Source of the DNA: Amblyornis subalaris | Taxonomy: Eukaryota; Chordata; Aves; Passeriformes; Ptilonorhynchidae | Assembly: GCA_018881555.1 (NCBI GenBank) | Contig: JACAXG010000007.1 | Coordinates: 1,502,643-1,566,642, forward strand | Length of the DNA: 64,000 nt | Direction of reading: 5' to 3' | The notes under the pieces: generated by a model | The model's database searches: none | Told to the model about the DNA's origin: nothing | The model's input: only the letters and a program-made list of their open reading frames with translations | Position numbers and translations under genes: made by a program | In this document: positions 1-12,400 of the stretch, one piece after another | Layout of the letters: each line of letters opens with the position of its first letter | Position numbering within the stretch: position 1 is the stretch's first letter

Positions 1-524
1 AGATTGGAAAAGCTATGTATAGAGGAGGTAGCTCTCCAAGACTGTTGTTTTGATCCTTCCATGCCTTGTGTCTTGGTAATTTATGCACATGGCAAGTGGA
101 GTTTCCCACACACGCTGCAGACCTTGGATCTGAGGACCAGATCAGAGAAGTCGAGGTTATAAAGTCCTTGGAAAACACAAGACTGCGAAGAGGATAAATA
201 CACTAGCTGGTGTTGAACCATTTTGCTTAGTGATGTGAAAACAGATGTGTAGGAGGCCATGATCTTTTGCTTGAAAATAAGGATATGGGAGGGGATCATG
301 GTCTTTTGCATGACCTGGATTCCGGAGAACAGGTAACGAGAATCCATGTGGCATTCCTTCCCACCTTGGGCATCCAGACACATCAAGCAGCAATGTAGTG
401 CTTAGTTTCCCACTTCTTTGCTCCCTATCAATTTTATTTAAATACGTGGGAGCTACTCAATTTCCCATTCTCAGACCTCGTGGAAACCCATCTTTTTATC
501 TAGTGTGTGCCTGTGTGGAGGTGT
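1..524. other. Gene-free flank
   Basis: I see no gene here. Short open frames on the minus strand (up to about 100 codons) match nothing I recognise. A weak local duplication with a period of about 39 bp shares the core TCTTTTGC, once near 263 and again near 302. The segment leads into the CpG-rich patch that follows. Confidence 0.6.
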
Positions 525-1000
525 CCCCGCCNGCACATCTGTATTCCTGTGTGCTGGCCGCTGCCCGCGACACTCAGCCGTAAGGAATGCGTGACAGCCC
601 CGACCGCGGAGCTGCGACACGGCTGTGTGGTGTGAAATGGGGCTGGGAAGGGAGGGGAGAGGCCGATGGTACACATCGAACGTACAGTCATTCCCTCCTT
701 CCCCTGTCTGAAAGGCTTCCAAATCCCATATATTCACAGGCAAACCCCAGCCAAAGCTCGCAGCTGTCATGCATTTTCAACAGATTCCACAGGGCCTCGA
801 TGAGGTTTGAAGACATTCCTTTGCTCTTACACATTAGCTAAAAGGAATTACCGTAACATCTGATATTGTGGAAGTGGGAAGTTTGCCATCCTGACCTTGC
901 CCAAAGCATTCCGGAACTGGGGGTCCGAGGATTTATTATCTCAGAAGGCCTCCAAAGGTCGTCGAGGGCCTGTCTAGCGGTGCTGCAGCCCGGCTCAGAC
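525..1000. other. CpG-rich patch, possible regulatory element
   Basis: Between 528 and 621 I count about 11 CpG dinucleotides in 94 bp, far above the CpG-depleted background of the window. CpGs stay moderately frequent to about 980. Frames are open on both strands (471-770 minus, 587-841 plus), which fits GC-rich composition better than a real exon, and neither peptide is recognisable. CpG preservation in a vertebrate genome usually means low germline methylation, as at promoters and some enhancers. No core promoter motif or spliced gene model can be tied to it. Confidence 0.4.
639..657 (+). other. Canonical G-quadruplex motif
   Basis: Four G-runs of three or four bases (639-642, 645-647, 650-652, 654-657) are separated by loops of two, two and one bases. 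This satisfies the standard G3+N1-7 rule. It sits at the edge of the CpG-rich patch, the usual context of regulatory quadruplexes. Folding is inferred from the pattern only. Confidence 0.6.
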
Positions 1001-1037
1001 AACCAATGTGCTATTCATTTGGAGGGACTGAGATGGG

Positions 1038-1083
1038 TATTTTTTTTTAATTTTTTTTTTTTAATTTTTTTTTTTCTTTTTTT
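1038..1083 (+). repeat. Poly-T / T-rich low-complexity tract
   Basis: About 45 bp of nearly pure T is interrupted by two AA dinucleotides and one C. Read on the other strand it is a poly-A tract. It could be the tail of a retrotransposed copy, but no recognisable retrocopy body adjoins it, so I call it simple low-complexity sequence. Confidence 0.8.
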
Positions 1084-4000
1084 GTACCGCTGAAATAATG
1101 GGCAGACACATGTTACTGCTGCTCTCTGGATCTTTGTCATAGGAAAAGCATGTTCCATTGGAGCACTTCCCAGCTGTCAGTAATGTGCTGAAACACCACA
1201 GCCAATCATCAGAGAAGAGGCCAAATAAACAGGATGTTCACAATGTGTATGATTGCATGAGTGTGTAACAAACTTTCTGCACATTTCACAGTCTCCTAAT
1301 GAGATTGACATGCATTGCTTAATCTGCATCTGTCTGTTTGGGGAAGAAACACATAAACACCATGGAGACCATGTGCAAGAAAGCTCAGTTTCTGGGCTCT
1401 GTGGCTGTTGATATGATAGGACAAAATCTGGTGCTGAGCTGGAAGTGAGCAGTGCTTCAGAGATACTCATTTAGCTGCTGGGAAGCGCCCTGTAGTCAGC
1501 CAAGAGCAGTTTGGTGAGTGTTCGTGTAATCAAAGTGGTTATTATAGCAACAGATGACAAAAGTGCCTGAGGATGATGCACAGAGCTATTTTTTAAGGGA
1601 ATATCTGAGGCGCCATTTGTTTTCTCTTTGTTTTGATTTCAGAATTTATTTTGATTGCTTTATGCATTTTAAAAAAATCTGTGTGTGGAGCAAACCAACA
1701 AAGGAAAGAATGTTTACAGAAATCTATAATTACATAATGGAAAAGCAAAAGCCATTGTGTCTTTAATTTGAAATCAGGACAGTATAATTAGAATAGCAAA
1801 TATAAAAAGGAAGTCGATGTCCTCACCCTCCAAAGCATGCATTTTTCCAGCAGTCAATGTTCTCATCCCCAAAAGCACGCGCTTTTTTGAGCAGAGTGAA
1901 TGTGAGTGCACATTAACTATCTAGCTGCACAACCATTGGGGTGCAAGACACAGAGTTTATCCCACAGCTGGACAGAAGACAACTTCTTCCTTAATCTCTC
2001 TTCTCTCTTCTGCTTCATGGTTCANGGTTTATAATGTCCTGAAAATTTTGTTCTTGTGAGATTTCTATGGGTAACATCTGATGGCAGCTACTTACCTGAA
2101 AAAAGTACATCTTAAAAAAGATAAAGGCAAAGCAAAGATGAAACATAAATCTCATAACCTCCATTATGTGTGAAAGTATGTCTGGAAAAGTTATAATCTG
2201 CTCTATCACAGTACTCAAACTGTTGTTAGCTTTTCAGTCTTATGGGACAACATGTCAGGTACAGTTATTACAAACACATCCACCACTACTTCACACAGGC
2301 TGTTTTCTCATATANGCTCCAGGAGGGAGTTAAGGCTCCAATGTCTTTCCAATGAGCTGCTGCAGAAAGTGTTGCAGAAGCTGCTGGTGTTGGATGATGA
2401 TGGTGATGAATTTATTTACTATAATAGGATAGACCACAACATAGGAATAAATACATGCAGAGGATGTCCTGACTGGCTGTATCTACTCAAGCTCTGGAGA
2501 GCTGGCCACCTCGTGTTGCATGAGACTGAAGAAAGTGATCAAGAAATTCAAGTTACACTTTACAAGATATGACATTCTAGACACGACCTTCCCTACCATT
2601 ATCTTTCACTTTATCTTGCCCTTTAGGACATGCAGAACCTTACTCCCATTTGTCTTAGAAATTCTGCATAAAAATGGGCAGGTGATAGTGCAAAGCACTA
2701 ACAGACTGNTGTCAGACTATGTATTTAGCATTTCTATTGTGCAGGAATACTGCTTGCCAGGGATGCTTGTGAGGAAGAACCCCTTTACTGACAGGAAATA
2801 TCACAGGATATCAAACAAATGGAGAGGGGAAAGAGGAGGGAGTGAGTTGTTGGCAGTTCTAGCCCAAACCTCTGGGAAGACGTAGGAAAAGGTGACTTCT
2901 GCACAGATTCTCAGAGTATGACTATTTTGGAAATGTAAGTGCTGCAGCAAAAATTTAGGCAATATGAGTCAACAAAGAATATGAGAAAAAACAGAAAAAA
3001 ATCTGTGATGTATTTATCAAGATGCCAAAATTGCAAGCAAGCATAAAGTCAGAAGTNATTCCTGGTTCATGCGGTTGGAAGAGAGTCTGGGAAGAGGTGC
3101 GTTGCCAGCTCTGAATATGTTTGAGACAGATCTGACATAGTTTATTTGAAGAAGGCTCTTTGTCTCAGTGGCTATCACTTCCCAGCACAATCTAGAGCCT
3201 TCGTGACTTCCACAGAAGTGGGATTTTGGGAATTCCTTGTTGTTGCTGACTTGTTTGTAGAAGGTGGGAAATGGAGGGAGATGGTGATATTCCACGACAG
3301 GTCTTGTCTATTGGGACATCTAGAGCTTGGAAATGGAAACTGAACAGAGTGCATAGCAATTAGCACAAATCCCTCTCTGTCAGGCTATAAACATGTCNCA
3401 AACTGTTCTTTCTTTAAACTGCCTCGTTCTTCTACTTCTTAATTCTATAACCCACTCACATCTTTCATATTTAGAGTGCTCTCCTAGCTCCCAAACACTA
3501 AGAATATTAAGAATTTCTCTTCCCATTTGTATCTCGTTCCATTATGTCCCATTTTTGGTTTTTGATTTTTTTCTCAGTGAGTTAAGAATAGAGGCCTCCA
3601 GAACACCTTGTCTGNTATCACAGATCTGTTCAGGTACCCTGGAAAGGGAAGTATTTAGAAACTCTGGCTGAACCTGTTCCTAAGCTGTGTAATGAAAACT
3701 AATGTAGCATGCAGGATTTTGTTTTTCTAACTTGATTAAATTGTGAGATGCTAAATGTATGGATGTTAGTACAGGCATAAATAAATCAGAATAAGTCTAC
3801 TACAGTGCTCTAAATTTATATGCAGATTATAAAATTAAACCATTACAATGCTGTCACTCTGATTTATCTAATCTGACCTGAGACATTTATTAGCCAGGAC
3901 ATTCTAGACCTCTTATAAAGCTACACTCATGAGAATTAAGTGTTTCCACTAAGTTAAGCTACTTCAATATTGACATTCTTCCCTAGAATCAAAAAAGAGC

Positions 4001-7000
4001 ATGGCTAGGGTTTCCATAGAAAAACAATTCTTTCAGTAGGTATTTTTCTTTGTTTTGTTTATTGCCATTATTGCAAACTAAATCAGACTCTATTTGATCC
4101 CCTTAGCTTCTGGAACTATATTTGGTTGTACTTCCCAAGAGCTTACTCAGCAATGCCTATGCATTANGGAATCAATGTGGAACAGGAAGACGACAAGCAG
4201 GAAGCTTTAAGTGTCTGATACAAATGCATTTCTATGACTTTATAATGGCTTGAGCAGATGTGATGTTGTTTTTTCATCTAGGTGTATGCAGTTATTAATA
4301 TTTTAAGACATTTCCTGACCAGAGCTGCTGCTGATGCTGCCAGCCACTAACCCTTTGGTTATTGCACGTTTTCAAAATGAGTAGTGATCCTCATCCATGC
4401 AGCAAACAGCTTGTTTCTCTTTCAAAATGAGCTGCATTTTTAAAAGAACCTTCTTAGCCTTTCTGTTTGGCTGTGTAACCACGTGTATTTGAATAGTTAT
4501 CCTTAATAAGGTTTTGGGAGTGAATGCATTCATCGGCCTTAGTTTTAGACCTAAATAAAAATGATGAGACTATGACATTTGAAAATTCCAAGTTGTTTAT
4601 CTCCTGTAGCTTAGCTTATTGAAAAGTGGAGCAAAGTCTGGTGATTTGGTAGAGAGATGAGAAGCAGAGAAGAAATCCTGTAGAGAAAAATACAACTTGC
4701 CTCTAATTCTCTTTGCCAGTCTGGTCCCTCTATACTTGTTCAGCAACTCTTCCTCACAAGCTGAAGAGCTTTGGGAAAGACTTTTATCAGTACAAATGGA
4801 CAAGGAATGGCCTCCCCAGAACACGTTGCCTGAGAGGATAACTTGGGCACATCTAATCAATTCTCTGCCACTCCAGGAGCCTCAGGAAATGGTGGTGTAT
4901 TAATGTCTCCCTGATTTAAAGCCTGTGGTGCAGTGTTTGGCCTCCAGAGAGCTGGATGGAGGATTCTGAAGTGAAATTCAATGACAGGAAGTCACACGAG
5001 GTGATTTAATGGGAGAAATCATCAATAGATGAACTAATGGTGCTTGCCAGGTTTAAGGAGATGCTATGAGTTTACCAGTGGGGCTATAGCTGAACAGTGA
5101 GGAAAACAACCCCAACGGTAGTAGACTAGACAAGAAATTTAGAAAAAGAGGTGGAATAAAAATACCAGGAAAAGAGAGGAAAAGTTTTAATGGTCTCTCT
5201 TACATGGGCAAGGGTGAGAATAAGGAAGGCAAACCCTAATCTCTGGATGTTAAACATCACCTATTTTCTGAATGGTGTGTTCGTACAAGGTATAGGTACA
5301 GAGTAAGATGTTATCAGTGAAGGAAAGTGGAGGAAATATGAGGAAAGTATAAGACTGCCTGTGCCACAGGTAAGGAGAGAAACAAAATGAAGTCCATTAG
5401 TTGGGCAGCTGTCTTCTTATTCCTGGTCTCTTTTGTTTTTAGAAATTACTGCTGAACACAGTGAGAATCTACTCTCTTGTACAGTCTGCAGTTTGTATGT
5501 GTGTGAATGAAGACTTGAGCAAGGCCAGTTTTGGAGAAATTTCAATAAGTAGTACTCAGGGAAGGCTTCTCTTCAGAAAAAACTTTGAATAAAGTAAAGT
5601 TCACCCTGTTAGTGCAGAGACTAGAAGAAAGGATCAAAGAGTAAAGAAATGAGAAAATGGGCAGATTTTGAAATGTTTTTGCAATGCCTCCCAGAAGATC
5701 ATATGGTTTAGCCTTACAGTTTGAAGATGTTTTGCTGGTATGAATTTTTATCCTTTAGTTGTCTTTTGTGCATGATTATTTACTCATTTGTTTTATAAAA
5801 TGACTTGAGAGTCTTAGGCAAAAGCCATTATTTAAAATGCAAATGATCTTCTGTACTGATTTTATTTAGAGAGTTAACAAACTCTATGAATAGAAGGGCC
5901 AGACAAACCACTGTAAAATTTCTATTCCATTCCTTTGGAAAATCCTCCCATTTGCCCTCCTGTTCCTAACCACAACCACACATATATCTGCTATTTTGAG
6001 GAATGCCAACATTGTTCTCGGTTGTATTTTCCTTGCAATTTTAGTGGTTATAAATTGAATTCTTCATCCTCTGCTCTGGTTCACATTTTTCAACCTAAAT
6101 CAAACTCATATGTCAACCTCCAATTGACTAATGCATGCCATAGAAACTTAAGCAACAAGATTGTGAACCATATACTGAGAATGACATAATACTTGATAAA
6201 ATACCAAATATTTACCAAGCTGAAGCCAGTGAGAATGAGTGTCAGAGGCAGCAACAGAATTGAGAAAGGCAGTGAACATCAGCTAACTTAGCTCATTTTG
6301 AGAGGAAAATAACTTTTTCCATCTAAAAATCTTTAGTGCTGTAAATATACAAAGTATGTTATTTGTTGACGATAAGTTGTTAGTTAATGACAAACAGGCC
6401 TAAAGCTGCCAGTAATCATAAGCTGCTNTATCTCCACTGAAATTCCTATAGCTCCTCTGATTTTCATCAATTAAACATCTGTTCCCAGACCTAACAATGA
6501 GCAATACTGCTGGTGTGAGCCAACTGATTTTTTTAAATCCACGTGGATCTGTGGGGTCTACTTTTGTGTGACCCCGACTGTTGGGACATCCACTGCTTTA
6601 GCATTCCCAAAATATGCAGAACCCTTCCCAGTGAATATGCATCTNCTGAACTCTTTCCTTACTTATCGACTCGATCACATTCCCTCCCTCTTTCATGTGT
6701 CCCTACAGGCTCCTCACCTGGTGCTGCATCAGGTGCAAGCAGCTTTCACAGCCTNGTGTGTAAGAACAGCTTGCCCTCCTTAGCTGTCCTCCCACAGCAG
6801 ACTTCCTGTTCCCAGTCCTCCCCATCTGCTCCTCTAGTATTCCCAAATCCATCTGCTTCTCATATTATCAACATATTTTTTATGCTGTCTGTGCTGAACA
6901 GAGCAGCCTGCCTGAGTCAGTTTGTAAGACTCTTGCCTTATATGTTTATACTCCAGCCTTTTGAGGTTTCTGTTTCATTTGTGACTTGCACTTTAAAATA

Positions 7001-7319
7001 ACCTTGTTTTTTTGTTATTCCATTTTGTCCATCTCACCTGAAATAGATAGGCCCATAAGGCAGGAATGCTGCCTTCTTGAAGGTCTAGAAAACGTTTGTC
7101 ACCCAACAAAGATAAGGAAAATATCTTCCTGGTGGTAGGAAGAAAAGACTGGAAATATCCTCATAAATGCACTGCAAGATGGTACTGAAATTATCTTTAA
7201 AAGTTTTTTGTTCAAAGCTCTATCCTTATTTACTCATTGTAGATGCAATCTTACATGCAGCTTGTCCCCTTCGCTTGTGAAGGTGGTGTTTGGATGTTCC
7301 TGTGGTACTAACATGTTCC
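1084..7319. other. Gene-free unique sequence
   Basis: I recognise no gene, RNA or repeat in this stretch other than the tandem pair at 1813-1894. The longest open frame (6543-7001, plus, 152 codons) is T/C-rich and contains an unresolved base. It has no recognisable domain. Overlapping frames elsewhere are shorter and equally unconvincing. A 12-base word, TTTCAAAATGAG, occurs twice (near 4370 and 4420) in a stretch that could be conserved non-coding DNA. Confidence 0.55.
1813..1894. repeat. Diverged two-copy tandem repeat, about 40 bp unit
   Basis: Unit one (1813-1852) and unit two (1853-1894) abut directly and share the frame GTCRATGTYCTCAYCC followed by AAAGCAYGC and TTTTT. They differ by scattered substitutions and about two extra bases in unit two. 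The divergence shows that the duplication is old. There is no sign of a third copy. Confidence 0.7.
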
Positions 7320-8225
7320 ACAGTATGCTCTGCTTCCTTCTGCTATCCTTCCCTTCCATATTTCTACTTAATACTCCTCTGTTAATGTATCTTAGGTTTC
7401 TTAATTAGCACTTGCCAAAGATCAGACTCCATTTAAATTACCTGCACACTCTGACACCTAAATCCCTTCCTGCTGCTGCTGCTTTTTAAGGCCCAGTCTC
7501 TCACTGTATAGGTCTGTAGTGATCTCTATATGTTTCTCTGTGCAAGACTCACAGTGCAGGTCGGTGGAAATTAATATCCACAGATCACCCATGAAAATGC
7601 TAAATTGNGTTGGACTTAATACCAATTTGTCAGTGAACTGCTAGTGAACTTCCATTCAGTGATTATTCCTCATTTTAAGCTCAATCTTGCTCCATTGATA
7701 TGTATCTTACTGATATTGGCTAGTGGTAAACAAATCAGAAGTGTATATCTTATAGAGGTCTCAGATTATTGCATCTGTGTGGTTGCTTCCATTAGTGAAA
7801 TGTATGATCTCAAAAGATTGAATGGGATAGGATATGTTTGACAAGATCTGCTTTCCATAAAAACATGCTGACTAGCAGTAATTATCTTCCNGTCCCTGAG
7901 TTCTTTATCAGCTCAATCCCTTTTTGGCATTCCAGTGTTTTGCCCAAAATAGATGTCACTAACAGGCCTGCAATTACCTGGGTCATCCAGCTTGCCCTTT
8001 GTGGGCACTGGCAAATTATTAGCATTCTTCCAATCTTCTTGAATTTCCTCATTATTAAGAGACTTATTAAAAATTGACGTCATTAGGGTGGATATATATT
8101 CAGCAGCTCTGAACCTGTGCCTCTTACCTTGGCCAGTTGTGTTTAAAGTGTTTATAGCTAGCTGATACCAATTAGGATCTTCCATGACCATGAACTTCAT
8201 CCAGGATGGGTTTTTATGGATCACA
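7320..8225 (-). mobile_element. Fossil CR1/L3-like LINE, reverse-transcriptase region
   Basis: On the minus strand the decayed ORF2 of a CR1-clade non-LTR retrotransposon can be followed block by block. IQEDWKNAN lies at about 8019-8045 and DDPGNCRPV at about 7961-7990. SQHVFMESRSC lies at about 7840-7872, FSIFMGDL at 7581-7604, and INRGVLSR at 7363-7386. In the family these are successive conserved blocks of the reverse transcriptase and the region after it. Frameshifts and stops separate the blocks. The catalytic FADD block expected just after FSIFMGDL is not intact, and the spacing to INRGVLSR is shorter than in full elements, so an internal deletion is likely. It looks older than the avian CR1 tails elsewhere and more like the CR1 copies of turtles and crocodilians. 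Both ends are approximate. Confidence 0.8.
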
Positions 8226-9378
8226 GTCTGCTATTTTTTCAGGAGTTGTGTATTGTAATCTTTCTCTTAATTTGTTATCTTAATTTTGAGCCAACTGGCT
8301 GTTTAATGACGTTACTGTCTTTCTTTAGATACAGTTTTGTGGTCTTTTCTCAAATGATAAACATCTTCCTAAGTAGTTTGATTTTTACTTTTTACTTTAT
8401 AGTTTTTCTTCCCAATCACTTTAGCTTAGTTTTTTTTGCTGGGAGGGGAGATGGTTTGAAGCAATCTGTCTGGAAACCCAAATGTGTCACTCTAACCAGC
8501 CTATTTTCTGGCAATTTAAAACTAGTTCAGGCCATTGGAGTGGTAATAGTTGTTGTTGAGAAAAAAAATACATCTATTTTTAAAAAGTTTAAGTCAGTGT
8601 TAATCTGGGGCTGGTGGAAGTGGGCATAGTGGTTTAAGCGTGAAATAAGAGGATCAAGAAATTTTCAAGAACGGTCTTAAAATGGTATTATTGTAACATT
8701 TTCCATGACTTTCAAAAGGCAGAAAATATTGTTTTCAAGAGTGTTTTGTGCAGTAGCCCACACTTCGTATCTGGCTTATTTTAGTGGGGTTGTTTTCAGA
8801 GATGAATGCCTATCATGGCATTAAGTGAGTTTTCATAATAATAACTCTTGTTTGTAGTGCTACTGCACATCCATGCGTGACAGTAAATCCTTATGTCTTC
8901 ACCTGCCTTCAGCATTAATATGAGATACAAACAAATGATTGTTTGTAATAAAAATAAATAACCCATTAGATAGCTTCCAGAGGACATGCAGCTCTTTTTG
9001 GTTACTGGCTTTGGTTAATGAAATAAAATTGACACAGGAAAGCCCAGGAAAGATTTATTGTTACATAAATCTTAGGTATATTTTGTACATCCTTGGAACA
9101 ACAGGTCTTTAGACATTAGCTTTAAATAGATTTACAGGAGTCAAAGGTCATAGTTCCTGAAAACAGAGGAAACTATGCATAGAGATTGTGTTTATTTTCA
9201 GTCTCTTAAAAAAATCAAATGAAACCATTCAGTGTATAAAGCAGAAGCACTTTGTTATGAGTAGCAGAACCAAGGACTGCGGATATTTTCATCTCCCTGG
9301 TTACCATGTGTAACAAAAACAGATGTAGAAAAACTTGTGGCTTTTTTTTTCATCATTACTTGCCGTAACAGATTTTTC

Positions 9379-9436
9379 ATATATATATATATATATAAAT
9401 ATATAAATATATATATATATATATGTATATGTATAT
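9379..9436. repeat. AT/TA microsatellite
   Basis: An interrupted alternating A-T tract of about 58 bp contains AAAT and GTAT interruptions. Such tracts are length-polymorphic and self-complementary. There is no evidence of function. Confidence 0.9.
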
Positions 9437-12400
9437 TGCAGTTTGTTTAAATAAGTGCAGTAATTCTCTGGGAACATCTGCCCATAGAGCAGGCACCAGA
9501 AAACCCCACAGCAGTTTGGAAGAGGAGGCAACATGCAGTGGCCTCTGAGGAGGGAATCTGGTAATAGATCTGTACCACCTTCCTGAATGAGTGACAGCTT
9601 TAATTACATGGTTTTACTGCAGGATAGACAAAGATAGATTTACAGGGTAGATGAAAACCCAGCACTGAGACATTTTTCCACAGACTGAATGCCAACAATT
9701 TAATTTCAAATAACCCAGTTTTAAATCATAAACAGTTTTAAATGAAGATTATTTTCCTGAATTGTTGAGTACAAAACGTCATCATTATTTAAAGCTGAAG
9801 CAGAGAATGATTCAGATCCCCTTTCTGACTGGAGTAGGCATAGCTCTGGCCTTCTCTGGACAGGGTGCACAGCAGAGCCTGGGTCATTGTCACTTGCCTG
9901 GTGATTTCAGTATTTTTCCATAGAGCACTATCCAGGATCATATTTATCCTTTCCATTCGTTTTAATCTAAATCTTGATCTCTACACCAAGTACCATTTGC
10001 CAGGGCTTTTCTAGCTTTGTTTTGTAGTTTAACCAGTTCATGGTCCTGCATTTACAATGCAGAAAAGTTTTAGTGCCTCTTATGGATCTGCCCTTCATGG
10101 TGAATTATGAATCAAACTGAGCATTCCCTTCTTTTTCCTGCTCCGCAACAGTGGCTGGTCATGCCACTAGCCAGCCGTGGGATTGTTTGTGGACTTTTTT
10201 CTTGGCTTCCCCAGAAATCTTTGAACAATCTAACCCTTTAATGTGAGAGACTGAGAAATTGGGTCATGTGGCTTCCGTTTTGGTGTCAATTACTGTATCC
10301 GTGGGTCATCAGCTTGTAAGGGAATGAACCCCTCCCACCAAACAATTGCTTTTGGGAGCATATTGGTGCCTAATCTAAGGTACTAATGTATTTATTTGTT
10401 TGTGGGGCTCTTATCAGAGGAAGGGCTAGGTGCTTATTTACACTGTAAAGCTAAATCACACCGAATCAACAACACTGGAGTTGCTGCAGCTGCTCAGCTC
10501 TGTTTGGAATACACTGGTGAGTGGAAGTATCCAGGTCCTCTGAATAAACTGAGTATAATGAACTTAAAAGAGGCTGAAATACCTGGAGATTGTAACAGGC
10601 CGAGGGGAAAACACGAATGGACAGAGCTGAAACAGAAAGAGAAGGAGGAATGATCAGAGTATTCGTAATTTGTGTTCCAGTAGTGGTAGAAATACACAAA
10701 TCTTGCTGGTTTGAGATTGGGGATCACAGAAAGTGCAGTGGTTCACAGACAGGTCTGGAAAACAAGCTTTCAGAAAGGCTTATGCTTGGCACTTCTGCTG
10801 CTTAGGCATTAGGGATCATGGTACAATTTTCTTTCATGGTCACAGATGTAGTGAATGGAACTCCTACCGAATGGATCACACATACAACTTCAAGGGTAGA
10901 GTTCACAGGTTCTTTGTATGGCCTAATTTTAGTCACATCAGTCAGATGCTGATTTAGAAACTTCATTTCCCAGGTTTCCTGGCTATCCAACAGAAGGAAA
11001 GAGGCTAATATCAGTAGCAAAAATGGTCTGTGCTTTCCTGCACTCACATCTTTCAGTCATTTTGCCACTGTCATTTTCCAGCTTCAATTAGGAGAGTTTT
11101 ATTTGTGTTTGCACTGTATATCAAACATGATGTGCAGTAGATCTTTAGGACCAAATCCTTCAGTGTAATTAGGCTTTTGAAATAATGTATTCTGAAGCAT
11201 CTTGCCCTTTATTTTCCTTTCTTTTCACTCTCTTTGTCATGCTTTCTGAAGTCATTTACGAGATCTCTGCCCCAAAAACTGGCTGTAGGGTCCTTTTGGA
11301 CAGTGGGCTTCCTTAGAGGCACAAGTCAGTGCTGTTTGTGCACAGCCAACAATTTCATACTATTATCTGCCCAAGTCTTCTGAGTTTTTACTGTCTGGCA
11401 AAGTTCATCTCTGGATCAGTCACGAGCCAGCGCTGCTGTCGTGTAGGCAGGAGGTCTCACTGCAGCCTGCAATGCTGGCACTTGTGTTCTGTGATGAAGA
11501 AAACCCTTTGCTTCTGTAACATACTCACCAGTTCCCAGCTCTCACCAGTTCCTAGGAGTGAGGTCTCTTAGTGCTCAAGTAAAGTGAGGGCAGGAGGCAG
11601 CTGGTGGGCATTGTGGAGAGTGTTTAAAGCACAGTACAAAGCCAGATTTAGCTGCTCTCCATCAGTCTAGGCTGACCCTATAGGTATATGCGGGGCACAT
11701 TCATAAAGAACAAAAGGTCAAAGAGTCAAAGACTCAGCATAATCAGCCAACTAAATGAATGGAAAAAACATACTGGTTCCTTTTTTTCCCCTTCACTTGG
11801 GGATTGGATATTTGCCACCAAGCTTCAGACATAATTAAAGCAGGGGCCTTGTTCACAGCAGGTACAGCAGAATACCTTCTTTCATAGCTGCTCCACTACA
11901 ATAATACTGTTTTTCTTCCATCAGAATGATTGTTTTGTTCAAATGCTTCTCTGGGGCATAGCTCTTCCTACACTTTGTGGAGAAACCCACGGCTCCAATA
12001 CAGGTCACCTTTCTCTTCCTTCCTTCCGGGCTATGCTTTTTCCAAGAGTAGTGGAGAACCTCCCAGATTAACAAGTAAGCTCTGGAAAGCTGTGCTTCCA
12101 CAGACACAGCTATTGGCAGAGTAAATGGGAATGATGTCAAGGGCTGAGTCAATCAGGCTACAGTTTTGCTTTTGGAAGACAGTGAAAAGTCTGTGAGGTA
12201 GAGAAGGATCGTATCTGCATTGAGCCCAAACATGCCCTGTATCATGAGAACAGTGAAGATGAGAGTAGTTGTTCCTCTGCAGACAGATGTAATCAGTCCC
12301 TGTATATGGTGTAGTTATTGCATGTCACATTTCCACTTGAATATGTCTTGCAGGAGANTTCCAATTATGATGAAGTCACAAAATACATAGGTGAATATGA

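Noticed and set aside
1038..1083. Poly-T tract as the reverse-strand tail of a processed pseudogene
   Set aside because: No recognisable retrocopy body or flanking target duplication is present.
6543..7001. Longest open frame (152 codons, plus strand) as a gene
   Set aside because: The product is Ser/Pro/Leu-rich with unresolved bases and no recognisable domain. Frames this long are expected by chance in 64 kb, and no splice or promoter context supports it.
8216..8629. 137-codon hydrophobic plus-strand frame as a membrane protein
   Set aside because: It is T-rich, and its apparent membrane segments follow from poly-T composition. It starts opposite the LINE fossil.
8926..8947. Hairpin with 9-bp arms (also 27489-27511 with 8-bp arms) as RNA genes
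   Set aside because: Arms of this length in AT-rich DNA occur many times by chance in 64 kb, and there is no supporting context.
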